A stretch of DNA of 64,000 nucleotides from Paraperibacillus esterisolvens. GTDB taxonomy: Bacteria > Bacillota > Bacilli > Bacillales > DSM-1321. The DNA lies in assembly GCF_046237625.1 (NCBI RefSeq), contig NZ_CP143545.1:4030001-4094000 (forward strand). Reading direction: 5' to 3'. Of this stretch, positions 41,989 to 51,800 are shown piece after piece. The position numbers were made by a program, and so were the translations under genes. Every line of letters starts with the position of its first letter. Positions within the stretch are counted from its first letter, which is position 1. The notes below the pieces were generated by a model. That model saw only the letters and a program-made list of their open reading frames with translations, made no database searches and had not been told where the DNA came from.

Positions 41989-42639
41989 CTATTTAATTTC
42001 CCTGGTATTCCAATCAGCGAGGAACGCATCAATGCCCTTGTCAGTCAGGGGATGCTTGAATAGCCCCATCAAAACTTTATACGGAATGGTCGCAATATGC
42101 GCACCTCTCAGGGCAGCCTCCGTCACATGAAGCGGATGACGGATGGAAGCGGCGATGATCTGCGTATCCAGGCTATGGATATGGAGGATGTCAGCGATAT
42201 CTGAAATGAGCTGCAGGCCATCCTGCCCGATATCATCGAGCCTGCCTAAGAAAGGGGAAACATAAGTTGCTCCGGCCCTTGCTGCAAGCAGCGCCTGGTT
42301 TGCATTGAAAATGAGCGTTACGTTGGTCTCGATTCCCTGCTGGGACAGTTTGTGCACAGCCTTTAAGCCTTCAGGGGTCATGGGTACTTTTATCGTAATA
42401 TTAGGGGCAATGGCGGCCAGCTCTTCCGCTTCCTTCAGCATGCCTTCCGCATCCAGGGCGATGACTTCGGCACTTACCGAACCTTTTACAAGGCCCGTAA
42501 TTTCTTTGAGGCGGTCATGGAAAGAGACATTTTTTTCCTTGGCGACAAGGGATGGATTGGTGGTGACTCCAGCCAGCAGGCCGAGCTCATGTACTTCGCG
42601 GATTTCGTCAAGATTTGCGGTATCGATAAAGAATTTCAT
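41989..42639 (-). CDS. tal: Transaldolase (FSA/TalC type)
   Basis: 216-residue short transaldolase of the decameric fructose-6-phosphate-aldolase-like subgroup, as B. subtilis YwjH. MKFFIDTANLDEIRE start, GVTTNPSLVAKE, the Schiff-base Lys in PNITIKVPMTPEGLKA, and NVTLIFNANQALLAARAGATYVSPFLGRLDD (parts NVTLIFNANQA, YVSPFLGRLDD). Follows fba in the same direction. Confidence 0.94.
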   Translation of the reverse strand: MKFFIDTANLDEIREVHELGLLAGVTTNPSLVAKEKNVSFHDRLKEITGLVKGSVSAEVIALDAEGMLKEAEELAAIAPNITIKVPMTPEGLKAVHKLSQQGIETNVTLIFNANQALLAARAGATYVSPFLGRLDDIGQDGLQLISDIADILHIHSLDTQIIAASIRHPLHVTEAALRGAHIATIPYKVLMGLFKHPLTDKGIDAFLADWNTREIK

Positions 42640-42730
42640 AGGTACCCCTCGCTTTTTGTCGGAATTTTCAATATCTTTCTATTAAAAATAAAAAGGGAAA
42701 GTGTGCTGTTTCCCCTTGGTGTAATATGAA

Positions 42731-42760
42731 AAACCGAAACCACTGCTCCGAGCGGTTTCG
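42731..42760 (-). terminator. Terminator of fba
   Basis: CGAAACC / GGTTTCG with a 12-base loop, then TTTTTC on the minus strand; 13 bases after the fba stop. Confidence 0.8.
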
Positions 42761-42773
42761 ATTTGTCACTAAA

Positions 42774-43631
42774 TTATGCTTTGCTGCTTGATCCGAATTC
42801 ACGCATCTTGCCGGCAACTGTCGCTTTAATGGCTTCGCGGCCAGGCACGATGAATTTACGCGGGTCATAGACTTCCTGATCTTTGTTAAGAACTTCGCGG
42901 ACAGCCTTCGTGAATGAAATCTGGTTTTCCGTATTAACATTAATCTTAGAAGTTCCAAGAGAAATGGATTTTTGGATATCCTTAGTCGGAATACCTGTAC
43001 CTCCGTGAAGAACTAACGGAATGCCGGTTGAATTGCGGACTTCTTCCATTTCCTTGAAGCCAAGGTTTGGTTCGCCTTTATAAGGACCGTGAACGGAGCC
43101 AAGTGCTGGTGCCAGGCAGTCAACGCCAGTGCGCTCAACAAGCTCGGCACATTCTTTTGGATCTGCGTAGATGACGCCCGCAGCAACTACATCGTCTTCC
43201 TGACCGCCGACTACTCCAAGCTCAGCCTCAACAGAAACTCCTTTTGAGTGAGCATATTCCACTACTTTGGAAGTAGTTTCAATGTTTTCCTCAAACGGAT
43301 GATGTGAAGCATCGATCATAACAGAGGTAAACCCGGCGTCAATTGCTTCTTTACATTTTTCGTAGCTTGATCCGTGATCAAGGTGGATCGCTACAGGAAC
43401 CGTAATCTTCATATCCTGCAATAATCCCTTGACCATCATTACGGTTGTGTAGAAGCCGCCCATATGACGCGCAGCACCTTCAGACACACCAAGGATGACC
43501 GGTGATTTTTCTTCTTCTGCAGCGGCCAGGATGGCTTGAGTCCATTCCAGGTTGTTGATGTTATATTGGCCGACTGCATATTTACCCTCGAGGGCTTTAT
43601 TCAGCATTTCTGTCATAGAAACTAAAGGCAT
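42774..43631 (-). CDS. fba: Class II fructose-bisphosphate aldolase
   Basis: Zinc-dependent glycolytic aldolase, 285 residues. Zinc/catalytic residues: HLDHGSSYE (Asp and His), VEAELG, and HGGTGIP with the zinc histidine; GTSKINVNTENQ binds phosphate. AAGGAGGAAAC site before the ATG. Confidence 0.97.
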   Translation of the reverse strand: MPLVSMTEMLNKALEGKYAVGQYNINNLEWTQAILAAAEEEKSPVILGVSEGAARHMGGFYTTVMMVKGLLQDMKITVPVAIHLDHGSSYEKCKEAIDAGFTSVMIDASHHPFEENIETTSKVVEYAHSKGVSVEAELGVVGGQEDDVVAAGVIYADPKECAELVERTGVDCLAPALGSVHGPYKGEPNLGFKEMEEVRNSTGIPLVLHGGTGIPTKDIQKSISLGTSKINVNTENQISFTKAVREVLNKDQEVYDPRKFIVPGREAIKATVAGKMREFGSSSKA

Positions 43632-43871
43632 TATGTTTCCTCCTTAAGTAAGTAGAACTGATTAACACTGCCAATGCAGAGTTCCCTCCTAGAATTTTAC
43701 CTTTAATGATAGAGACCTATACGTTAAAGAAACCAGAAGGATTTAAAAACCATTTTAAGCATAACAATTGATAGTGCAATGAGCAACAAATTACCCACGC
43801 CAGTCCTGCAAAATTTAAGGAATTTCCTTTAATTGTGAACACTCACCGAAAATTATGACGATTGGGAGGGC

Positions 43872-44234
43872 TTACACTAAAATATTTTCCCTCACTGCCT
43901 TGCGGATGTCATCAATATCGAACGGTTTGGCAAAATGGGTGAGCGCCCCGAGGTCCCTTGCTTCCTGGATCATATCCAGCTCCCCGTAGGCTGTCATAAT
44001 GATGATGCGGATGTCCTGATCCATCTGTTTCATCCGTTTAAGGATCTCGATTCCGTCCATCCCCGGGATTTTCATGTCGAGCAGCACAAGGTCGGGCGGA
44101 TATTTCTGGACGATATCAAGGGCCTGCGGGCCGTTTGCAGCCTGGAATGTTTCATAGCCTTCCCTTTGGAGAACTTCATTCAGCAGGATCCGTATTCCAA
44201 ATTGATCATCAACTATCAATACTCTTCTTCCCAT
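43872..44234 (-). CDS. spo0F: Sporulation phosphorelay response regulator Spo0F
   Basis: Single receiver domain of 120 residues carrying phosphate from sporulation kinases to Spo0B. Acidic pocket Asp9-Asp10, phosphorylation site Asp53 in LVLLDMKIPGMDG, Thr81 in IIMTAYGE, Lys103 in HFAKPFD. Very close to B. subtilis Spo0F by eye. Preceded by a sigma-H-like promoter. Confidence 0.97.
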   Translation of the reverse strand: MGRRVLIVDDQFGIRILLNEVLQREGYETFQAANGPQALDIVQKYPPDLVLLDMKIPGMDGIEILKRMKQMDQDIRIIIMTAYGELDMIQEARDLGALTHFAKPFDIDDIRKAVRENILV

Positions 44235-44319
44235 TTTGTTCTTACCCCTTTTCTAATTAGAGAAATCATATTTGAATCTGGTTTATACACCAGTCCATGT
44301 TTTTGGCATATCTAAAATA

Positions 44320-44347
44320 CTTCTCCCTGCAGTTCCATAATTCCTGC
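44320..44347 (-). promoter_or_regulatory. Sigma-H-like promoter of spo0F
   Basis: Minus-strand GCAGGAATT (44339-44347), 14 bases, AGAAG (44320-44324): one mismatch in each box against the sigma-H consensus RWAGGAWWT-N14-HGAAT. spo0F is sigma-H-driven in B. subtilis. Confidence 0.65.
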
Positions 44348-44459
44348 ATATTTTGTTGATTTTGTGGCATGTACCGTTTAACCAGGCGGCATTTTCGTGC
44401 GAAAAGAAACGGGATATGTTATATAAGAGAGAAGATATTAACGCAGGAGGAGTTTTATC

Positions 44460-44987
44460 ATGCTCAAGATTTTTTCTACCCAGCTGACTGGGGTTTATAA
44501 CCGGATTATGGATGGGGAAGAGTTTTCCCTTGAAGACGGTGCAAGGCTGCTATGCCAGGCGGTTGTCAGAGAGGGCTCTTTGTATCTTCACGGTTTCATG
44601 GAGATGCAGGGAGTGATGGCGGAGGCATTTTACGGCTCTGAACCGCTGGAATTTGCCAAGCCGCTGCCGGACAGCCTCGCTGATATAACCACAGCCGACC
44701 GCGTCCTGCTGTTCACCCGCACTGCAGACGACGAAGAAGCCGCTGCCCTCGGCCGGGAGCTCCGCAAGCGGGACATCGCCTTTGTCGCTGTCTCCTCTCT
44801 CCACAAGGATCAGCCGAATGAACTCGCGGACCTTGCCGACATCCATATCGATACCAAGCTCACACGCGCACTGCTTCCCGGCGACGACGGCGGGCGGCAC
44901 GGCCGTCCCTCGCTCATGGCAGCCCTGTTCGCCTACTACGGCCTGAAATTTAATATCGAAGAAATCATCAGCGAGTATAACGAGTAG
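44460..44987 (+). CDS. ywjG: DUF2529 family protein (YwjG)
   Basis: 175 residues, divergent from spo0F and convergent with pyrG, the same placement as B. subtilis ywjG. Alternating beta/alpha pattern with VVREGSLYLHGFMEMQGVMAEAF and DRVLLFTRTADDEEAAALGRELRKRDI (parts), reminiscent of an SIS-like sugar-phosphate fold. No catalytic residues assigned; function unknown. GGAGGAG ribosome site. The stop codon TAG adjoins a palindromic repeat. Confidence 0.85.
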   Translation: MLKIFSTQLTGVYNRIMDGEEFSLEDGARLLCQAVVREGSLYLHGFMEMQGVMAEAFYGSEPLEFAKPLPDSLADITTADRVLLFTRTADDEEAAALGRELRKRDIAFVAVSSLHKDQPNELADLADIHIDTKLTRALLPGDDGGRHGRPSLMAALFAYYGLKFNIEEIISEYNE

Positions 44988-45010
44988 GGAAATAGGGGAC
45001 AGTCCCCTAA
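44987..45010. repeat. GGGGACAGTCCCC palindrome at the ywjG stop
   Basis: GGGAAATAGGGGACAGTCCC then CTAA: identical for 20 bases to the perfect copy at 33995-34029, with the right outer arm missing. It begins on the last base of the ywjG stop codon. Confidence 0.8.
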
Positions 45011-45012
45011 AG

Positions 45013-45046
45013 AAAAAAGCTGAACCGGGTGGTTCAGCTTTTTTTC
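45013..45046. terminator. Bidirectional terminator between ywjG and pyrG
   Basis: AAAAAGCTGAACC / GGTTCAGCTTTTT perfect stem with a four-base loop; A and T tracts serve both converging genes. Confidence 0.92.
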
Positions 45047-45049
45047 GTA

Positions 45050-46657
45050 TTATAGTTTTTCGCTGAATTTCAGGGATGCGCCGATGAAGTCGCGGAAGAG
45101 CGGCTGCGGACGTGTTGGTCTGGATGTAAATTCCGGATGGAATTGGCATGCCAGGAACCAAGGGTGATCCGCAAGTTCTACTATTTCGATCAGACGGCCG
45201 TCAGGGCTGGTACCGGAAAAGATAAAGCCAGCCTTCTCCATTTCCTGGCGGTATTGGTTGTTGAACTCATAACGGTGCCGGTGGCGCTCATAGATGACTT
45301 CATCCTGATAGGCTTCATAGGCTTTCGTGCCCTCCGCGAGCTTGGCAGGATAAAGGCCGAGCCTCAATGTGCCGCCGAGATCTTCTATATCCTTCTGCTC
45401 CGGAAGAAGGTCGATGATCGGATAATCTGTAACAGGATCCAGCTCAGAAGAATGTGCTCCTTCAAGCTTCAGCACATTGCGTGCATATTCAACGGAAGCA
45501 AGCTGCATGCCGAGGCAGATCCCGAAGAATGGCTTCTTGTTCTCACGGGCGTATTCGATCGCAAAAATCTTCCCTTCCACACCACGGTCGCCAAATCCGC
45601 CAGGAACGAGGATTCCGTCCGCCCCATCAAGAAGCTCGCCGACATTCTCCTTCGTCACATGCTCAGCATTGATCCAATTGATATCAATGTCAGAATCGAA
45701 CTGGTAGCCAGCATGCTTTAGTGCTTCAACAACAGAGATATAAGCATCCTGAAGCTCAACATATTTACCGACAAGTGCAATCTTTGCCGTTTTGGACAGG
45801 TTCTGCACTCTTTCTACGAGCGCTGTCCAGTCGGTCATTTCTGCTTCGCCGCATTTCAGTTTCAGATGGTCGCATACAATCTGGTCCATGTTCTGCTCCT
45901 GAAGCGTGAGCGGAATAGAGTAAAGCGTTTCAGCATCGCGGCATTCGATTACTGCCTTTGTATCAATATCACAGAACAGGGCAATTTTATCCTTCATATC
46001 CTGGGAGATTTCCATCTCTGTGCGCACGACGATGATATTAGGCTGGATGCCAAGGCTCCGCAGTTCTTTTACGCTGTGCTGAGTCGGCTTTGTTTTCATT
46101 TCTCCGGCAGCCTTGATGTATGGCACCAGTGTACAGTGGATGTACATAACATTGTCGCGGCCGATATCGCTTTTGATCTGGCGGATTGCCTCAAGGAATG
46201 GAAGGGATTCGATATCCCCGACGGTACCGCCGATTTCTGTGATAACCACATCTGCATTGGTCTCGCGGCCAGAGCGGAATACGCGTTCTTTGATTTCATT
46301 TGTGATGTGCGGGATAACCTGTACAGTACCGCCAAGATAATCGCCGCGGCGCTCTTTTTTAAGAACGGTTGAGTAGATTTTTCCGGTCGTTACATTGCTG
46401 TGCTTGCCCAGGTTGATGTCGATGAAACGCTCATAGTGGCCAAGGTCAAGATCTGTCTCTGCGCCGTCGTCGGTCACGAAGACCTCACCATGCTGGTATG
46501 GGCTCATCGTTCCCGGATCTACATTGATGTAAGGATCGAACTTTTGGATGGTTACGTTCAAGCCTCTGTTTTTCAAGAGTCTTCCAAGCGACGCTGCTGT
46601 AATTCCTTTGCCTAGAGAAGAAACTACCCCGCCTGTTACGAAAATATACTTTGTCAT
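45050..46657 (-). CDS. pyrG: CTP synthase
   Basis: Amidates UTP to CTP with glutamine. Synthetase domain (about 1-265) with TGGVVSSLGKGITAASLG; glutamine amidotransferase domain (about 290-535) with the nucleophile Cys in FFGICLGMQLA and the His/Glu pair in CQFHPEFTSRP. 535 residues. GAAGGGGGAAG site upstream. Confidence 0.97.
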   Translation of the reverse strand: MTKYIFVTGGVVSSLGKGITAASLGRLLKNRGLNVTIQKFDPYINVDPGTMSPYQHGEVFVTDDGAETDLDLGHYERFIDINLGKHSNVTTGKIYSTVLKKERRGDYLGGTVQVIPHITNEIKERVFRSGRETNADVVITEIGGTVGDIESLPFLEAIRQIKSDIGRDNVMYIHCTLVPYIKAAGEMKTKPTQHSVKELRSLGIQPNIIVVRTEMEISQDMKDKIALFCDIDTKAVIECRDAETLYSIPLTLQEQNMDQIVCDHLKLKCGEAEMTDWTALVERVQNLSKTAKIALVGKYVELQDAYISVVEALKHAGYQFDSDIDINWINAEHVTKENVGELLDGADGILVPGGFGDRGVEGKIFAIEYARENKKPFFGICLGMQLASVEYARNVLKLEGAHSSELDPVTDYPIIDLLPEQKDIEDLGGTLRLGLYPAKLAEGTKAYEAYQDEVIYERHRHRYEFNNQYRQEMEKAGFIFSGTSPDGRLIEIVELADHPWFLACQFHPEFTSRPTRPQPLFRDFIGASLKFSEKL

Positions 46658-46828
46658 CTGTTACTTCCCCCTTCAAATCGCTTCCTCTCGGAGCATTCCC
46701 TGTTCCTGCCTGATACTGCTATGCATAAAGTCCATTAACTGGATTTACTTTAGGATGGCTCAACCAAAAATGATAACTTTCTCTGAAAAAGTTTGCCACA
46801 AACGAGAAAACTTATGATTTTTTCCAGA

Positions 46829-46867
46829 AAAAATAAAAACGCTCCGCTTACGTAAAGTAAGGGAGCG
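46829..46867 (-). terminator. Terminator of rpoE
   Basis: CGCTCC-CTTAC / GTAAG-c-GGAGCG stem followed on the minus strand by TTTTTATTTTTT, 90 bases after the rpoE stop and before pyrG. Confidence 0.88.
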
Positions 46868-46957
46868 GTATAATCGTTCTCTGTGCCCTTTTTGTTTTAA
46901 GGAGCCCAAAAATGATTCTACAAATATCACTATTAAAAGTCAAGCACTAACTCATAT

Positions 46958-47545
46958 TTAGACATTGTCGTCTTCTTCATCCGAGTCTTCCTCATCGGAG
47001 TCCTCATCATCCTCATCAAGGTCAGTCTCTTCGTCGTCGAGGATGAATCCGCCTTCCTCAAGTGCTTCTTCGATGTCTTCTTCAGCATCATCGTCGTCAT
47101 CGTCATCGTCGTCATCCAGAAGATCGTCATCATCTTCGACGAGGTCTTCTTCTTCCTCGAAATCATCAAGCTCATCATAATCCAGATCTTCGTCTTCGAC
47201 TTCATCGAAGTCTTCAATATCCTCTTCCTCGGCCTTCTTCGCCTTTTTCTTCTTAGGCTTGGCAGCCGGAAGAACTTCGTCTTCGATTTGATCGACAGGA
47301 TACCATGCTTTCAGGCCCCAGTGGTTTTCACCGCGTGACGTGAAGCGCCCGTCCGCATTCAGGTCTGTATAGAATTGAGCGAGCCTGCTTCTGAGCTCTT
47401 CATCAGATATTCCCTGGAGGCGTTTGGCTTCCTCGAGAAGGTCTGCAAAGGCAATTGGTTCCTTCCTGCCTGCAAGGATACCATAGGCAAGTTCTATTAA
47501 AGACATTTCCTTTAATTCTTCTTTTGAGTACTGACTTAAACTCAA
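46958..47545 (-). CDS. rpoE: RNA polymerase delta subunit
   Basis: 195 residues: globular N-terminal domain (about 1-90, QYSKEELKEMSLIELAYGIL and GENHWGLKAWYPVDQIEDE), a basic patch KPKKKKAKK, then a disordered acidic tail of about 85 residues dominated by Asp/Glu including a run of ten Asp. The order basic patch then acidic tail is typical of delta, which promotes RNAP recycling. TTG start with an AAAGGAAG site. Confidence 0.95.
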   Translation of the reverse strand: MSLSQYSKEELKEMSLIELAYGILAGRKEPIAFADLLEEAKRLQGISDEELRSRLAQFYTDLNADGRFTSRGENHWGLKAWYPVDQIEDEVLPAAKPKKKKAKKAEEEDIEDFDEVEDEDLDYDELDDFEEEEDLVEDDDDLLDDDDDDDDDDAEEDIEEALEEGGFILDDEETDLDEDDEDSDEEDSDEEDDNV

Positions 47546-47900
47546 AGTCTCTGCACTTCCTTTCTATAATACGCACCAATAATCCCTGAAACTTATTAGA
47601 AAGTCCAGGAATGACCGTATGTATGCTAAGCTTGACAGCTATGAGATCGATGTAATATTGCTAGACATATATAACATTATAAACAATAGACATTGGAATA
47701 TGCTAGTTCAATGTTGCAGTTTCCCCTGTTTTTCCAATTTATTACCCCAAAATCGGAAAAATTAAGGATATTCATTTCATTAGGCACTACCATCATGCCC
47801 AATTTCTCTAGAAATCAGACTATGACAGACAAAAATTCTGTACCCGGCAGCCTTCATTTGGATTACTATGTTAAAATACCAGGAATGAAAGCGGGGGCCC
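47546..47900. other. A/T-rich gap between rpoE and the Nif3-like gene
   Basis: Divergent promoters are expected here. Seen: an extended -10 for the plus-strand gene (47868-47877). A TTGACA at about 47637 on the plus strand has no well-spaced -10. A plus frame of 76 codons (47693-47923) overlaps the next start and has no ribosome site; not called. Confidence 0.6.
47868..47877 (+). promoter_or_regulatory. Extended -10 promoter of the Nif3-like gene
   Basis: TATGTTAAAAT fits the TRTGnTATAAT extended -10 pattern, 24 bases before the start codon; no good -35 is present. Confidence 0.45.
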
Positions 47901-48695
47901 ATGATGAATATAAACGATTTTGAACAGACAATCACATCTTTATTCCCTAAAGAATTGCTGGAGGAATTCCACGATGACTATGGATTTACATACAAGTCCG
48001 GCCGCCCCATCCTTAAGGCAGGCTACTCCACGAATCTCTCACTGGAAGTCATAGAGGAGGCAGCCCTAAAGAACGCAGACCTGATCATCACCCATCATGA
48101 TGCATGGGACTTCATCTATGGACTGAGGGAGGAATGTGTAAAGAAGCTGAAGGACTATGGAATCAGCCACTTCTGGATACACGGCCCCCTTGATTATGCA
48201 GACTTCGGCACCTGCACCTCCCTTATGACGCGCCTTGGGGCTGATTCTATCTTAAAATATTCCTCCTATAAAAACGGCGACGATCCGGGGATCGCTGAGT
48301 TCAAGGATCCTGTCAGCTTTCAAGCTCTGATAGAACGGATGAATTCAGCGTTGAATGAGCCGGTGCGTGCCTGGAAGCACCACGACCGCCCAGTAAAAAG
48401 GATTGGTGTATTGACCGGGGCCGGCCATACCACTGACCGCATCAAATTCGCGCTGGATGAAGGCTGCGACACTTACATAACCGGAGAAGCGACTCTCTAT
48501 ACGGTGCAATATGCCAAATTTGCCAGCATCAACCTCCTGGCCGGCAGCCATACATTTACAGAGATCTTTGGTGTCGAGAGCCTGGCCAGAAGGGTCCGGC
48601 AGCTGCATCCGGGGGTAGAAATTTTCGAGATTGAAGAGGAGCACTTTGAACTTGCCCCTAATTTAGCAGCGGGTCAGGTGAGACCCCGCAGGTGA
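47901..48695 (+). CDS. Nif3-like dinuclear-metal protein
   Basis: 264 residues of the NIF3 (GTP cyclohydrolase type 2-like) family, which bind two metal ions in a toroidal hexamer. Metal motifs: LIITHHDAWDF near residue 62 and LLAGSHTFTEIFGVE near residue 216; TGEATLYTVQYA lies between. Biochemical role unsettled in the family. The last codons (GQVRPRR) are read from a copy of the dispersed repeat that begins just before the stop, so the original C-terminus was replaced. Translation may begin at either of two adjacent ATGs. Confidence 0.88.
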   Translation: MMNINDFEQTITSLFPKELLEEFHDDYGFTYKSGRPILKAGYSTNLSLEVIEEAALKNADLIITHHDAWDFIYGLREECVKKLKDYGISHFWIHGPLDYADFGTCTSLMTRLGADSILKYSSYKNGDDPGIAEFKDPVSFQALIERMNSALNEPVRAWKHHDRPVKRIGVLTGAGHTTDRIKFALDEGCDTYITGEATLYTVQYAKFASINLLAGSHTFTEIFGVESLARRVRQLHPGVEIFEIEEEHFELAPNLAAGQVRPRR

Positions 48696-48752
48696 AGGCG
48701 GGGAGGCTCACTAACCGATCCGCGCAGGCAGAGAGCTCCTGGAGCGGAAATC
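48670..48752 (+). repeat. Dispersed repeat copy 2
   Basis: GCGGGTCAGGTGAGACCCCG at the left, GGGGAGGCTCAC in the middle, CCTGGAGCGGAAATCA at the right, in the same orientation as its host gene. It overlaps the Nif3-like gene's 3' end by 26 bases and precedes the terminator. Confidence 0.8.
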
Positions 48753-48800
48753 ATTCTTCCATGTATAGCAGCTGCAATATGTCTGAAAACAGCCTTATGT

Positions 48801-48843
48801 AAAAATCCCTCCTGCCCGCTAAACAGACAGAAGGGATTTTTTT
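48801..48843. terminator. Bidirectional terminator between Nif3-like gene and icmF
   Basis: AAAAATCCCT / AGGGATTTTTTT, loop of about 21 bases that can form an inner CTG/CAG pair; adjoins the icmF stop. Confidence 0.85.
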
Positions 48844-48844
48844 A

Positions 48845-51800
48845 TTACATATTTCTGCGGTACTGCCCGCCGACTTCATAAAGAGCATTTGTTATCTGGC
48901 CAAGGCTGGCTGATTTTACAGTCTCCATAAGCTCAGCGAAAATATTGCTGCCGCTGTAGGCAGCCTTTTGCAGGCGTGCCAGGGCCGCATCTGCTTCTGA
49001 TGCGTGTTCCTGCTGGAATTTTTTCAGATTATTAATCTGCTGTTCTTTTTCCTCCGCGGATGCCCGGGCAAGCTCCATGCTGTTCAAATCCTCATCAGAT
49101 GGAGGATTCGGATTCAGATAAGTGTTGACCCCGATGATCGGCAGTTCGCCGGAGTGTTTCTTCATTTCGTAATACATGCTCTCATCCTGGATTTTCCCGC
49201 GCTGATACTGTGTTTCCATGGCTCCGAGCACGCCTCCCCGGTCATCGATCCGGTCGAACTCCTGGAGGACCGCTTCCTCTACAAGGTCTGTCAGTTCTTC
49301 AATAATGAACGAGCCCTGAAGCGGGTTTTCATTCTTGGACAAGCCATGCTCCTTGGTGATGATCATCTGGATGGCCATCGCCCTTCGCACGGAATCCTCG
49401 GTCGGAGTCGTGATGGCTTCATCATAGGCATTTGTATGAAGCGAGTTGCAGTTATCCTGGAGTGCCATCAGAGCCTGCAGCGTTGTCCTGATATCGTTGA
49501 AGTCAATTTCCTGCGCATGAAGCGACCTTCCCGAAGTCTGGATATGATACTTCAGCTTCTGGCTCCGCTCGTTCGCACCATATTTATCCCTCATTACAGC
49601 AGCCCAGATTCGTCTCGCCACTCGTCCGAGGACGGTATACTCCGGATCGAGTCCATTAGAGAAGAAGAATGACAGATTGGGTGCAAAGTCATTGATGCTC
49701 ATGCCGCGGCTCAAATAATATTCCACATAGGTAAAGCCGTTGGCCAGGGTAAACGCCAGCTGGGAAATCGGGTTGGCACCGGCTTCAGCAATATGGTAGC
49801 CGGAGATGGAGACAGAATAATAGTTCCTCACCTTTTTATCAATGAAGTATTCCTGAACATCACCCATAAGTCGGAGTGCAAACTCTGTCGAGAAAATGCA
49901 GGTATTCTGCCCCTGGTCTTCCTTCAGGATATCTGCCTGGACTGTTCCCCTGACAGACTGGAATGTTGCTTCACTCACCATTCCATACTCCTCGGCTGTC
50001 AGCGCCCGGCCAAGCTCCGCTTCCTTCTTCTCCAGCTGCTGCTGAATGGCTGTATTCAGGTACATCGCAAGGATTATCGGCGCCGGACCATTGATGGTCA
50101 TGGATACAGATGTGGACGGATGGCATAAGTCAAAGCCGGCATACAGCTTTTTCATGTCTTCAAGTGTACAGATGCTCACGCCGCTCTCGCCCACTTTTCC
50201 ATAGATGTCCGGCCGGTAGTCCGGATCCTCCCCGTAAAGCGTCACCGAATCAAAGGCTGTACTCAGGCGCTTGGCAGCATCATCCTTGGACAGATAATGG
50301 AAGCGGCGGTTTGTCCTCTCAGGCGAGCCTTCCCCGGCGAACTGGCGCTTTGGGTCCTCACCTTCCCTTTTGAAAGGGAACACCCCGGCCGTATATGGGA
50401 AGAATCCAGGGGCATTCTCGCGGTATACCCAGCGGAGGATCTCGCCGTAATCCTTGAACTGCGGCAGAGCCACCTTCGGAATGTCCAGACCTGAAAGGGA
50501 TTTCACCTTAAGAGTGGTCACGATTTCCTTATCCCGGATCTTAGTGACAAATCGGTCTGCTGCATATTTCGCCTTGAAGGCCTCCCAGCCCCCGATGATG
50601 TTCCTGGATTCCTCAGAAAGTGACTGATAAGCCTCCTCCTTCAGGGCTTCAAGGGATGAGACAATCTCAGCCGGCAATTCCTTTTCCTGGACAGCGGAGA
50701 CCGCACCTTCAAGCTGGAACAGCCTGCGGGCCGCTTCTTCCTGTTTTTTTGCTTTCGTATGATAATTTCTGACTGTTTCGGAAATTTCACGCAGATAGTA
50801 GCGGCGGTCATTTGGAATGATAACATTCTGTTTTACGACATCTGCATCCTTTGAAAAGCTCGTTGTCCAGTTAAGGCCGGCTTTTTCGTTTATCTTCTCA
50901 ACCAGTGCCGCGAAAAGGGCGTTGGTCCCCGGATCATTGAACTGGCTTGCAATCGTCCCGTAAACAGGCATTGCACCCGTCTCTTCATCAAACAGCATCC
51001 GGCTTCTCTGGAACTGCTTCTGAACCTGGCGTTTTGCATCCTCAGAGCCCTTCCGCTCAAATTTATTAATGACGATCAAATCGGCAAAGTCAATCATATC
51101 AATCTTTTCAAGCTGTGAGGGAGCACCAAATTCACTTGTCATCACATACATAGAAAGGTCTGTTACCTCAGTGATGCCGGCATCGCCCTGGCCGATTCCG
51201 CTCGTCTCCACAATGATCAAATCAAAGCCGCCTGCCTTCACGACACTCAGGGCGTCCTTCAAGGCAAGCGAAATCTCACTTCCGGATTCCCTGGTGGCGA
51301 GACTCCGCATATACACCCTTGGGCTGAAGATGGCATTCATCCGGATCCGGTCGCCCAGCAGCGCACCGCCTGTTTTCCGCTTGGTAGGATCAATGGAGAG
51401 AATGGCAATCCTTTTATCCGGAATCTCATTCAAGAACCTGCGGATCAATTCATCGGTCAGCGAGCTCTTCCCGGCCCCGCCCGTCCCGGTGATTCCAAGG
51501 ATCGGAACATCTCCGCCCTGCTGTTTTACCTCATCGAGCACCTTCTCTACGGCTGCAGCCGCCTCATCCTTAACGCTCACTCGATTTTCAGCAAGCGTGA
51601 TAAAGCCGGCGATCGTCTTATGATCGCCTTTTTTCAGCTGGTCCAGCTGTCCCAGAAGATCAGGGGAAGCTGTAGCGAAATCGCATTCCTTGATCATGAT
51701 ATCGATCATGCCCTGGAGCCCATACTTCCGTCCGTCCTCAGGGGAGAAAATCCATGCGATCCCATAATCATGGAGCTCCTTGATTTCCTTTGGAATGATA

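Noticed and set aside
46658..46828. B. subtilis-type CTP-sensitive attenuator in the pyrG leader
   Set aside because: Looked for a GGGC start with a dedicated leader terminator before pyrG; the only strong hairpin (46829-46867) lies directly after rpoE and no convincing promoter or second hairpin was found.
47632..47660. Plus-strand TTGACA with TAATAT as a promoter
   Set aside because: The spacer is only 15 bases and the downstream gene has a closer extended -10.
47693..47923. Plus-strand frame of 76 codons before the Nif3-like gene
   Set aside because: No ribosome site, A/T-rich, and it overlaps the real start of the next gene in another frame.
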